A stretch of DNA of 64,000 nt from Streptomyces sp. R44 (GTDB lineage Bacteria > Actinomycetota > Actinomycetes > Streptomycetales > Streptomycetaceae), in contig NZ_CP163444.1 of assembly GCF_041053105.1 (NCBI RefSeq), positions 6,976,501-7,040,500 of the forward strand, in the 5' to 3' direction. Within the stretch, counting starts at the first letter, position 1, and each line of letters begins with the position of its first letter. Made by a program: the position numbers and the translations under genes. A model generated the notes under the pieces. That model was given only the letters and a program-made list of their open reading frames with translations. It ran no database searches and was not told the DNA's origin. Below, one piece after another: positions 49,592-56,937 of the stretch.

Positions 49592-50008
49592 CTACGGGCG
49601 CTCGCGGAGCAGTTCCGCGAGGTCCTGGTCCCAGTCCAGGTACTGGTGCTCGCGCCCGGCCGGGACGAGGTGCTGCGAGCGTTCCAGGAAGCGGCGCAGC
49701 TCGGAGGTCCGCACATGGACCATCGCGACGCCTTCCGGGGCGTGGAACTCGACGACGGTGCGGTCGTAGCCGTACGGGCGCAGGCGCACGTCCCCGACGC
49801 CGGCCGGGCGCTCGACCCCCTGGACGAGGAGTTCGCGAGCGAAGGCCCAGGAGACCTCGACGCCCTCCAGGGTCGCCGGCGGCGGGAAGGCCATGCTCAC
49901 GGCGTACGGATCCTCACGGTCGTACCGGAGGGTGGCGGGGACGGTCTCCATCCGGGGAGCGGATGCGACCAGACGGGCTTGCACGGCCTGCTCGATGACG
50001 GCGGACAA
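49592..50008 (-). CDS. SsgA-like sporulation/cell-division protein (SALP)
   Basis: This 138-residue protein of the SsgA family is found only in morphologically complex actinomycetes. Members steer septum placement and peptidoglycan processing. Recognisable segments are ATLRYDREDPYAVSMAFPPP, WAFARELLVQGV, GDVRLRPYGYDRTVVEFHAPEG and the C-terminal SELRRFLERSQHLVPAGREH. The length matches SsgA/SsgB. Which paralogue it is cannot be decided without comparison. It is the only gene in its unit and lies 239 bases beyond the ABC-F start. Confidence 0.9.
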   Translation of the reverse strand: MSAVIEQAVQARLVASAPRMETVPATLRYDREDPYAVSMAFPPPATLEGVEVSWAFARELLVQGVERPAGVGDVRLRPYGYDRTVVEFHAPEGVAMVHVRTSELRRFLERSQHLVPAGREHQYLDWDQDLAELLRERP

Positions 50009-50204
50009 GACCGGCTCCTCTCACGCGGGCTTCGGATCCTGTGCGTCTCCCCGACACCAGGGCACCTGACACCCCTCTAGACGAGCGAAGCGGTGGGAAC
50101 GTGCACTCGGGCCCCACGTGACCTGTGTCACCGCGGTCTCTGAAACGCATCCGGCGCGAGGGTGGTCGTCGGCTCGTGCCGCCGGGCGCCCCTGCGCGTA
50201 TGGC

Positions 50205-50266
50205 TGGGGTGGGTGGGGGTGTGCGGCTTGAGTGGGGTGGGTGCGTGTTCGTGGTGGGGGTGGGGG
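50205..50266 (+). repeat. G-rich tract with quadruplex potential
   Basis: The + strand carries GGGG-T-GGG-T-GGGGG at 50205-50218, GGGG-T-GGG at 50234-50241 and GGGGG-T-GGGGG at 50256-50266. Seven G-tracts occur in 62 bases, with some loops longer than seven. It lies in the gap between the SsgA-like start and the end of the Fe-S protein gene. Confidence 0.6.
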
Positions 50267-50734
50267 TCAGCGTTGTTCGGGGACGTCGTCGTCGTCCGGT
50301 TCCGCGCAGGGGCCCGAGTGGTCGCAGTACGGCTGGTTCCCCGAAGCGCCGCAGCCGCAGAGCATCACCCGGGTCTCGTGGCGGTCGCCGTGGGCGCCGG
50401 TCACGACCAGGTCGCCCCGGACCACCAGCTGGCCGGAGGGGGTGCGGTGCACCGTGGTGGGGGAGTCCGGGGGCTCGGGGACGGCGTCCTCGGGGCGGTG
50501 GTGGTACTGCAGCGCCCCGGAGGGGCAGCGCCGGACGACCTCCGCGACCCGGTCCGGTTCGGCGGCGTCGGGCAGCACCCACGGGCGCCGTGACACGTCG
50601 AAGACCTCCGGCAGGCCGTGAACGCACTCGGCCGCGTGCAGACAGCGGCGTGGCTCGAACGTGACGGTGATGCCCTCGCCCTCGTACTCCTTGAGGCGGG
50701 GCCGTTCCTCCGTCGTCCCTTCACCTTCCGTCAT
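50267..50734 (-). CDS. Two-domain iron-sulfur protein: DUF1271 (4Fe-4S) plus CDGSH
   Basis: This is a 155-residue cytoplasmic protein. The N-terminal half is a Fer4_19/DUF1271 (YjdI) domain with RRCLHAAECVHG and VVRRCPSGALQYH. The C-terminal half has the CDGSH-type motif CGCGASGNQPYCDHSG, which binds a [2Fe-2S] cluster. The two-domain fusion is common in actinomycetes. Role in electron transfer or redox sensing is inferred. ATG 50734 gives the usual length. Confidence 0.92.
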   Translation of the reverse strand: MTEGEGTTEERPRLKEYEGEGITVTFEPRRCLHAAECVHGLPEVFDVSRRPWVLPDAAEPDRVAEVVRRCPSGALQYHHRPEDAVPEPPDSPTTVHRTPSGQLVVRGDLVVTGAHGDRHETRVMLCGCGASGNQPYCDHSGPCAEPDDDDVPEQR

Positions 50735-50810
50735 GCGACCCAGCCTAGGAACGACCGGCCCGGGACGCACCCTGGACGGGGAGCCGCCCGGGGCACTAGC
50801 TTCCGGCGCC

Positions 50811-51896
50811 ATGACGTCCATGGGGAAGACGAGACGAATGATGTCGGTGGGGCTGATCGGGGCGGCGCTCGCGCTGACCCTGGCCGCCCCGGCGCGGGCC
50901 GGGGAGACCCCCACGGCAGCGGCCGGCTGGCAGCTGACACCGACCGGTACCGACGCCCGCTTCCGGGGCCTCGCGCCGGTCGACCGCAGGACCGCGTGGG
51001 CCGCGGGCTCGAAGGGCACGGTGCTGCGCACCACCGACGGCGGCCGCAGCTGGCGAAACGTATCGCCGGCCGGGGCGGGCGACCTGGAGTTCCGCGACGT
51101 CGAGGCCTTCGACGCCCGCCGGGCCGTCGTCCTCGCCATCGGGGAGGGCGAGGCCTCCCGGGTGCTGCGCACCGAGGACGGCGGCGCCACCTGGACCGAG
51201 TCCTTCCGCAACACCGACGCGCGGGCCTTCTACGACTGCATGACCTTCTTCGACCACCGGCACGGACTCGCCATGAGCGACCCTGTCGACGGCAAGTACC
51301 GGATCCTCTCCACCCGCGACGGCGGCCGCTCGTGGGAGGTGCTGCCGAGCGCCGGGATGCCGGACGCGCTCCCCGGCGAGGCCGGCTTCGCCGCGAGCGG
51401 CCAGTGCCTCGTGTCGGCCGGACCGCGCGACGTGTGGCTCGCGACGGGCGGCGGCGCCACCGCGCGCGTCCTCCACTCCGCGGACCGCGGACTGACCTGG
51501 ACCGCGACGGAGACCCCGATCCCGGCCGGCGACCCGGCCCGCGGCGTCTTCGGGCTCGCCTTCCGCGACCGTGCCCACGGCATCGCCGTCGGCGGCGACT
51601 ACCGCAAGGACCAGCCGTCCCCGCAGGCCGGAGCGGTCTCCGCCGACGGCGGCCGCAGCTGGCTCGCCTCGGCCACGCCGCCGCCCGCCTACCGTTCCGG
51701 CGTCGCCTGGCTCCCGCACAGCAGGACCGCCGCGCTCGCCGTCGGACCGACCGGCACCGATCTCACCACCGACGGCGGCCGCACCTGGCGCACGGTCGAC
51801 ACCGGCTCGTACGACACCGTCGACTGCACCCCGGACGGCTCCTGCTGGGCCTCGGGGGAGAAGGGCCGCATCGCCCGGCTGACCAACCACGACTAG
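50811..51896 (+). CDS. Secreted Ycf48/BNR-repeat beta-propeller protein
   Basis: This 361-residue exported protein has a signal peptide (about 1-29, MMSVGLIGAALALTLAAPARA). BNR/Asp-box repeats recur six times: TTDGGRSW, TEDGGATW, TRDGGRSW, SADRGLTW, SADGGRSW and TTDGGRTW. Streptomyces members are usually annotated oxidoreductase or photosystem-assembly-like, but only the fold is supported. The stop codon TAG is shared as CTAG with the convergent YciI gene. Confidence 0.88.
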   Translation: MTSMGKTRRMMSVGLIGAALALTLAAPARAGETPTAAAGWQLTPTGTDARFRGLAPVDRRTAWAAGSKGTVLRTTDGGRSWRNVSPAGAGDLEFRDVEAFDARRAVVLAIGEGEASRVLRTEDGGATWTESFRNTDARAFYDCMTFFDHRHGLAMSDPVDGKYRILSTRDGGRSWEVLPSAGMPDALPGEAGFAASGQCLVSAGPRDVWLATGGGATARVLHSADRGLTWTATETPIPAGDPARGVFGLAFRDRAHGIAVGGDYRKDQPSPQAGAVSADGGRSWLASATPPPAYRSGVAWLPHSRTAALAVGPTGTDLTTDGGRTWRTVDTGSYDTVDCTPDGSCWASGEKGRIARLTNHD

Positions 51897-52192
51897 GAGG
51901 GCGGCTGCTCCCGGTACGCGGCGATCCCGTCGGCCGTCTTGGTCGCGTAGAACTCCGTGATCCGGTACGCGCACACGCCCTCGACGCTGAACGGGTCGGC
52001 CGCCGCGATCCTCTCGATCTCCGCGCGGTCGACCCCGGCGGCCAGGATCACCCCGCCGTCCCGCGGGTTCTTCCGCCCCGACGCCAGGAACACGCCCTCG
52101 GCGTACTGCGCGTCCAGCCACTCGACGTGCGCGTCGAGCAGCGCGTCCACCCGCTCGACGGGCGCGGTGTAGGTCAATTCCAGTACGAACAT
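51893..52192 (-). CDS. YciI-family protein
   Basis: This 99-residue dimeric alpha-beta barrel protein begins FVLELTYTAPVERVDALLDAHVEWLD, with the conserved His (HVEWL) and a later Asp (AADPFSVEGV) characteristic of YciI. Members are small dehydrochlorinase-like or heme-less enzymes of mostly unknown role. Its stop overlaps the stop of the convergent propeller gene by the palindrome CTAG. Confidence 0.92.
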   Translation of the reverse strand: MFVLELTYTAPVERVDALLDAHVEWLDAQYAEGVFLASGRKNPRDGGVILAAGVDRAEIERIAAADPFSVEGVCAYRITEFYATKTADGIAAYREQPPS

Positions 52193-52245
52193 GATCGCCA
52201 GGCTACCCGCCGCCGCCCCGGGCGCCCGGGGGGCCCGGGTCTCCC

Positions 52246-52626
52246 TCAGCGAAGACCGCGCTTCTCGCGTTCGGCCTCGACCAGCTCCTCCATGAGGGCC
52301 TCCGGGTCCACGGTGTACGCGGTGTCGTCGAGGGCGTCGTGGTCCCGGGTGCCCAGCGGCAGGCCGAGCGCGGCGAGGTCGGCGGCGAGCCGTCCGAACG
52401 CGTCGCGCTCGTCCTGGTGGCTCGCCCGATCGGCGGCGGCCCCCTCGGTCAGCGTGCGGCCGGCCATGGGCCAGAAGGTGAACTCGGTGTCCAGCTCTAT
52501 GAGGCGCCAGGCCCGCTCCGAGGGTTCGTCGGGGTGCAGCCAGTAGCCGATCCACCCCTTTCCGCCCTTCGCCACGAGCTTGACGTGCCGGGCCATCTCC
52601 GCGGCCCCGGCGTTCACGGCCCGCAT
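52246..52626 (-). CDS. Hypothetical cytoplasmic protein
   Basis: This 126-residue protein has no recognised domain. The core VKLVAKGGKGWIGYWLHPDEP ... IELDTEFTFWPMAGRTLTE (quoted in part, residues about 16-65) has the look of a compact alpha/beta fold, followed by an acidic C-terminus with helices (EALMEELVEAEREKR). Start at 52626; the ATG at 52596 is an alternative. It lies 53 bases upstream of the YciI start on the same strand and may be co-transcribed. Confidence 0.72.
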   Translation of the reverse strand: MRAVNAGAAEMARHVKLVAKGGKGWIGYWLHPDEPSERAWRLIELDTEFTFWPMAGRTLTEGAAADRASHQDERDAFGRLAADLAALGLPLGTRDHDALDDTAYTVDPEALMEELVEAEREKRGLR

Positions 52627-52743
52627 CTCCGGGTCCGCGCCGCCTCGACGTAACAGCGGTGTCCGACAAGGGGCCGGGCAGGCCGGTGACCGCGGGCCTC
52701 GCCGTGATGCGGGACCGGACGAGGTCCTAGGGTGGCCCGCATC

Positions 52744-53439
52744 ATGACGATCATCGAGATTCCGGCGGGCTGGCCCGCAGACGAGGGCGCCGCACGGGCC
52801 GTCCAGCAGGAGCTGCGCGGGCGGCTCGTGCGCGACGAGGAGGGGCCCGCGGTCGGCGAGGGCCACGTCACCGGCCTCGACGTGGCCTACGACGACGAGC
52901 GGGACCTCGTCGCCGCCGCGGCCGTCGTGCTCGACGCGCGGACCCTGGACGTGGTGGAGGAGGCCACCGCGGTCGGCAGGGTCTCGTTCCCGTACGTCCC
53001 CGGGCTCCTCGCCTTCCGCGAGATCCCGACCGTGCTGGCCGCGCTCGACGCCCTCACCGCCGACCCGGGCCTCCTGGTCTGCGACGGGTACGGCCTCGCC
53101 CACCCCCGCCGCTTCGGGCTCGCCAGCCACCTCGGGGTGCTCACCGGACGGGCGTCCGTCGGCGTCGCCAAGAACCCCTTCACCTTCACCTACGAGCAGC
53201 CCGGCCCCGCGCGCGGCGACGCCGCCCCGCTCCTGGCCGGGGGCGAGGAGGTGGGCCGGGCCCTGCGGACCCAGGCCGGGGTGAAGCCGGTGTTCGTCTC
53301 GGTCGGCCACCGCGTCTCCCTCGCCAACGCCTGCGCGCACACCCTCCAGCTCTCGCCGCGCTACCGGATCCCGGAGACCACCCGGCGCGCCGACTCGCTC
53401 TGCCGCCGGGCACTCAAGGAGGCACTCGGGTCCGTCTGA
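52744..53439 (+). CDS. nfi: Endonuclease V (deoxyinosine 3'-endonuclease)
   Basis: This 231-residue DNA repair enzyme nicks DNA near deaminated bases (inosine). Family motifs are GLDVAYDDE with the catalytic Asp, FPYVPGLLAFREIP (wedge Tyr), LVCDGYGLAHPRRFGLASHLG with the second Asp, GVAKN with Lys and VSVGHRVSL. Length is normal. ATG 52744 is preferred over an upstream GTG. The next small membrane-protein gene follows after 49 bases. Confidence 0.93.
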   Translation: MTIIEIPAGWPADEGAARAVQQELRGRLVRDEEGPAVGEGHVTGLDVAYDDERDLVAAAAVVLDARTLDVVEEATAVGRVSFPYVPGLLAFREIPTVLAALDALTADPGLLVCDGYGLAHPRRFGLASHLGVLTGRASVGVAKNPFTFTYEQPGPARGDAAPLLAGGEEVGRALRTQAGVKPVFVSVGHRVSLANACAHTLQLSPRYRIPETTRRADSLCRRALKEALGSV

Positions 53440-53488
53440 GTACGCGTACGGATACCGGTCCGCCGCCCGGACCGGCAGAGTGGAGTTC

Positions 53489-53623
53489 ATGACAACTCCC
53501 CTTTCCGCTCCGCCGCGTTCGACCGGGCGCGGCCTGACCCTGGTCCTCGCCACCGCCGGAGTGCTCGCCCTGGCCTGGACCTGCGCCATCCTGTACGTCC
53601 TCACCAGCTGGACGCTCGGGTGA
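53489..53623 (+). CDS. Small single-pass membrane protein (44 aa)
   Basis: This short frame encodes 44 residues with one transmembrane helix (LTLVLATAGVLALAWTCAIL, about residues 17-36). It has a GGAG ribosome site six bases upstream. Its stop overlaps the GTG start of the VOC gene (GTGA), so the two are coupled. Function is unknown. Confidence 0.6.
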   Translation: MTTPLSAPPRSTGRGLTLVLATAGVLALAWTCAILYVLTSWTLG

Positions 53624-53991
53624 TCGGGCGGCTGCGGTGTGTCGTCCTCGACTGCCCCGATGCCCGCGAACTCGCCGAGTTCTACCGGATGTTGATCGGG
53701 GGCGAGGTCGAGAGCCCCGATCCCCGCTGGGCCGTCGGCGAAGGCTCCGCCGTCCTGTTGGGCGCGGACGGCCCGGTCCTCGCCTTCCAGGGCGTCGCCG
53801 ACCACCGTCCGCCCGTGTGGGGCGCGCCCGAGCAGCAGTTCCTCCTCGACGTGCGGGTCGACGACCTGGCCGCCGCGCACGAGGCCGTCGTCGCCCTCGG
53901 AGCCGTACCGCTCGACGGGGAGACCGGCGAGGCCCTCTGGCGTGTGTACGCGGACCCGGCCGGCCACCCTTTCCGGCTCGTACGGCCCTGA
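53620..53991 (+). CDS. VOC-family (glyoxalase-like) protein
   Basis: This 123-residue protein has two beta-alpha-beta-beta-beta motifs: LRCVVLDCPDARELAEFYRMLIGG at the N-terminus and QFLLDVRVDDLAAAHEAVVALGA in the middle, with the terminal DPAGHPFRLV typical of the vicinal oxygen chelate fold. The substrate is unknown; such small members include lactoylglutathione lyases and resistance proteins. GTG 53620 overlaps the stop of the small membrane protein. Confidence 0.88.
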   Translation: MIGRLRCVVLDCPDARELAEFYRMLIGGEVESPDPRWAVGEGSAVLLGADGPVLAFQGVADHRPPVWGAPEQQFLLDVRVDDLAAAHEAVVALGAVPLDGETGEALWRVYADPAGHPFRLVRP

Positions 53992-54003
53992 CCGCCGGGA
54001 CCG

Positions 54004-54387
54004 GTGGCGAGGGAACGCCCTCGCGCCGCCGGCCGTTGGGCGGGCATGGTGATGATGGTCGGCCTGATGGTCATGGCGGTGGTCGTCCTGGTGCCGTTCC
54101 TGCTCGGCGCTGCCCGGCACGTGGTCCTGCGGACCGGCCGGCCCAGGTGGGTGCGGCGCCTCCTCGCCGCCCGCGCCAAGGACACCCCGACCGGTGCCGG
54201 CCTCACCGCCACCGACGAACTGCTCGCCTTCCTGAACGCGAACAAGCGCGTCCAGATCGAGCAGCGCGAGGAGGAGCGCCTGATCCGCCACGACGTCCAG
54301 GACGGCGCCCCGCCCCGTACCGGCGTCGACCTGGACGCGGGGACCGCCGTGATCCGGTCCGGCGGATCAGGTGCGGACGGGCGCTAG
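54004..54387 (+). CDS. DUF6191-like membrane-anchored small protein
   Basis: This 127-residue protein has one hydrophobic helix near the N-terminus (MVMMVGLMVMAVVVLVPFLL, about residues 15-34). The C-terminal part, LFAFLN-like ... KRVQIEQREEERLIRHDVQDGAPPRTGVDLDAG (described, not fully quoted), ends in the pattern DGAPPRTGVDL that I associate with DUF6191. The start may be GTG 54004 or ATG 54046. Its stop TAG lies inside the target duplication of the IS481-type element that follows, so the insertion left the protein intact. Confidence 0.65.
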   Translation: MARERPRAAGRWAGMVMMVGLMVMAVVVLVPFLLGAARHVVLRTGRPRWVRRLLAARAKDTPTGAGLTATDELLAFLNANKRVQIEQREEERLIRHDVQDGAPPRTGVDLDAGTAVIRSGGSGADGR

Positions 54388-54388
54388 G
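54375..54388 (+). terminator. Left half of a hairpin split by the IS element
   Basis: GGACGGGC (54375-54382) is complementary to GCCCGTCC (55463-55470) on the far side of the IS. With GCTAGG as the loop they would form one eight-pair hairpin before insertion, at the end of the DUF6191-like gene. Confidence 0.75.
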
Positions 54389-55456
54389 TGTTCTGTCTTG
54401 GGAGGTTGTGGACGGGTGAGCCAGGTCTCGGTGGAGGGATCTTGAACAGGTGAGGGCCTTCCGGTTCGGTGTGGATTGCGACGTCTACACCTGACCGAAA
54501 GGCCCTCGTGCCCCACCGTAATGCACCCCTGACCGAGACCGGGCGCCTGCGTCTGGCCCGCTGTGTGGTTGAGGACGGCTGGCCGCTGCGGCGTGCCGCC
54601 GAACGCTTCCAGGTCTCACCGACCACAGCCCAGCGGTGGGCTGCCCGCTACCGCCACGACGGCGAAGCGGGCATGACCGACCGATCCTCACGCCCTCGTC
54701 ACAGTCCCGGGCGGACCCCGACCCGCACCGAGCGGCGAATCATCAAGGTCCGTGTCCTGCGGCGCTGGGGCCCGGCCCGCATCGCCCACCACCTGCGACT
54801 GGTGCCCTCAACCGTGCACCGGGTCCTGACCCGGTTCGGGCTGGCCCGTCTGACCCATCTGGACCGTGCAACCGGCCGGAACATACGCCGCTACGAACGC
54901 GAGAAGCCCGGCGAACTGGTGCACGTGGACATCAAGAAGCTCGGCAACATCCCCGACGGCGGCGGCCACAGGGTGCTGGGCCGCCAGGCCGGCCGCAAGA
55001 CCCGCAAGAACGCCGGCTACAGCTACATCCACACCGCCGTCGACGACCACTCCCGCCTCGCCTACAGCGAGATCCACACCGACGAGAAGAAGGAGACCGC
55101 CACCGCCTTCTGGCAGCGGGCCCACGCCTATTTCACCAGCGTCGGGATCACCGTGGAACGCGTCCTGACCGACAACGGCTCCTGCTACCGCTCCCGCGAC
55201 TGGCGCGACAGCCTGACGGCAGCCGGGATCACCCACAAGCGAACCCGGCCCTACCGACCCCAGACCAACGGCAAGGTCGAACGCCTCAACCGCACCCTCC
55301 TCGACGAGTGGGCCTACGCCCGCCCCTACCACTCAGAGCAGCAACGACGCGACGCATTCCCCAGCTGGCTGCACACCTACAATCACCACCGCGGACACAC
55401 CGCGCTCGCAGGCAAACCACCCGCCAGCCGCGTCCCCAACCTCACAGGGCAATACA
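54389..55456 (+). mobile_element. IS481-family insertion sequence (1068 bp)
   Basis: The left end begins TGTTCTGTC and the right end reads, in complement, TGTATTGCC. Over 25 bases the two ends match at 19 positions without gaps. A perfect six-base direct repeat GCTAGG flanks the element (54383-54388 and 55457-55462) and fits the NCTAGN target known for IS481. The element carries one transposase and looks complete, with intact catalytic residues and both ends present. The right half of the interrupted host hairpin starts at 55463. Confidence 0.93.
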
Positions 55457-55461
55457 GCTAG
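54508..55461 (+). CDS. IS481-family transposase
   Basis: This 317-residue DDE transposase has an N-terminal helix-turn-helix (LRRAAERFQVSPTTAQRWAARY, quoted in part) and a second HTH-like region. The catalytic core has Asp141 (VHVDIKKLG), Asp222 (LTDNGSCY) and Glu258 (GKVERLNRTL), a D-35-E spacing. The start is GTG 54508. The last codons cross the right end of the element: the stop TAG (55459-55461) is supplied by the duplicated target GCTAGG. The gene therefore depends on its insertion site for a normal stop. Confidence 0.95.
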   Translation: MPHRNAPLTETGRLRLARCVVEDGWPLRRAAERFQVSPTTAQRWAARYRHDGEAGMTDRSSRPRHSPGRTPTRTERRIIKVRVLRRWGPARIAHHLRLVPSTVHRVLTRFGLARLTHLDRATGRNIRRYEREKPGELVHVDIKKLGNIPDGGGHRVLGRQAGRKTRKNAGYSYIHTAVDDHSRLAYSEIHTDEKKETATAFWQRAHAYFTSVGITVERVLTDNGSCYRSRDWRDSLTAAGITHKRTRPYRPQTNGKVERLNRTLLDEWAYARPYHSEQQRRDAFPSWLHTYNHHRGHTALAGKPPASRVPNLTGQYS

Positions 55462-55550
55462 GGCCCGTCCGGAACGTCCCGCCCGGGCCGCGACGCCCGG
55501 CGCGGTCCCAAGGCCTGGCCTCTCTTTCGGAACAGGCTGAGGGGCAGGCG

Positions 55551-56756
55551 CTAGCCCCGGTGCGCCACCCGGAAGCGGATGCCCGCCGCCCGCAGGCGGG
55601 CCGTCAGGGCGTCGCCCATCGCGACCGCCGTCGTCACCTGGCCCGCCGTCTTCGGCAGGGGGTCGAAGGCGAGGCAGAGGGCCGACTCGGCGAGCATCCT
55701 CGCCGTCTCGTCGTAGCCCGGGTCGCCGCCCGAGACCTCGGTGAAGACCCGGCGTCCGCCGCCCTCGCCGACGAACCGGACCGAGAACCAGCTGCGGGCG
55801 CGCCGCTCGGCCGACGGGCCCTCGCCCGAGGAGTAACGCCCCATCAGCCAGGAGCGGACCGGCGGCAGTTGGGCCGCCGCGACGCCCGCGCCGACGACGG
55901 CGGCGCCCCCGAGGGCCATCGGGAGGGTCTTCACGGAGGCGTAGTGCCGGTAGCGGAAGTCCGGTCCGTAGCGTTCGAGGGCCGCCGCCGAGCGGGCCAC
56001 CACCTGCGGGTCGAGCGTCGGCAGCGGCAGCGCCCAGGTGCCCGTCTCCCGGCTGAACCGGGGCCCGCCGAGCGGTGCGCGGGCCCGCCGGCCCACCAAG
56101 CGCGGTTCGTGCAGCCGCCGTTCGTGCGCGGCCCGCAGGATCTCCCGGCCCCGGCCGAACGCGGTCAGCGCCGAGGCGAAGGTGCCGCCGGAGAACGCGG
56201 CCCCGGCCCGGACGAAGCCGTCGACGCGCAGCGGTACGTCCTGCGGCAGCTGGCGGACGGTGAAGTAGACGCCCAGGTCGTGCGGGACGGAGTCGAAGCC
56301 GCAGGCGTGCACGATCCGGGCGCCGGTCTCGCGGGCCCGCGCGTCGTGCCGTACGAACATGAGGTCCACGAACTCGGACTCGCCCGTCAGGTCCAGATAG
56401 TCCGTGCCCGCCTCCGCGCAGGCCGCGACCAGACCCTCGCCGTACCAGACGTACGGGCCGACGGTCGTGGCCACCACCCGCGCGGATTCGGCGAGTTCGC
56501 GCAGCGCGCCGGGATCGGCCGAGTCGGCGACGACCAGCGGGAGGTCGGCGAGGTGCGGCCGGCCGGCGGCGAGCCGCTTCCGCAGGGCCTCCAGCTTGCC
56601 GAGGCTGCGTCCGGCGAGCGCCCAGCGGCACTCCGCCGGGGCGTGCTCCGCCAGGTACTCCGCGGTGAGCTCGCCCACGAAGCCGGTCGCCCCGAAGAGC
56701 ACCACGTCGTACGGTCTGGCTCCGGTCTCGCGTCCCACGCCCGCCCCTGTCTCCAT
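55551..56756 (-). CDS. Saccharopine-dehydrogenase-like NADP-binding reductase (trans-acting enoyl reductase family)
   Basis: This 401-residue oxidoreductase has the N-terminal Rossmann motif VVLFGATGFVGELTAEYLAEH (about 18-38; quoted in part) followed by ALAGRSLGKLEALR. Central segments DYLDLTGESEFVDLM and IVHACGFDSVPHDLGVY are typical of the family that includes the mycobacterial trans-acting enoyl reductase. A C-terminal hydrophobic stretch suggests membrane association. It is divergent from the beta-oxidation operon, so a lipid or polyketide substrate is likely. ATG 56756 has GAGGGG upstream. Confidence 0.88.
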   Translation of the reverse strand: METGAGVGRETGARPYDVVLFGATGFVGELTAEYLAEHAPAECRWALAGRSLGKLEALRKRLAAGRPHLADLPLVVADSADPGALRELAESARVVATTVGPYVWYGEGLVAACAEAGTDYLDLTGESEFVDLMFVRHDARARETGARIVHACGFDSVPHDLGVYFTVRQLPQDVPLRVDGFVRAGAAFSGGTFASALTAFGRGREILRAAHERRLHEPRLVGRRARAPLGGPRFSRETGTWALPLPTLDPQVVARSAAALERYGPDFRYRHYASVKTLPMALGGAAVVGAGVAAAQLPPVRSWLMGRYSSGEGPSAERRARSWFSVRFVGEGGGRRVFTEVSGGDPGYDETARMLAESALCLAFDPLPKTAGQVTTAVAMGDALTARLRAAGIRFRVAHRG

Positions 56757-56841
56757 CAAGCCCCTCGTCTCGGCCGTACCGCGCCGCCGCGCGCGGTTGT
56801 CGTCGGCGGAGGATAGCGGAAGTCCGCCCCCGCGCATTTTC

Positions 56842-56888
56842 CAAGCGCTTGCTCGGCCGGGGGGCTTGTGCCGAGTGGAACACGTTCC
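56842..56888. promoter_or_regulatory. Operator-like palindromes in the divergent lipid-gene promoter
   Basis: CAAGCGCTTG (56842-56851) is a perfect palindrome; with flanking bases it resembles the TetR-family motif CAAGnnCTTGnT known for KstR2-type lipid regulators. GGAACACGTTCC (56877-56888) is a second perfect palindrome. Both lie between the reductase and AMACR starts (181-bp gap). No TetR gene is adjacent. Confidence 0.5.
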
Positions 56889-56937
56889 TAGCATCTCCGG
56901 TGTTACATCATTGGTGTCACACACTCCTGGGGGCTCG

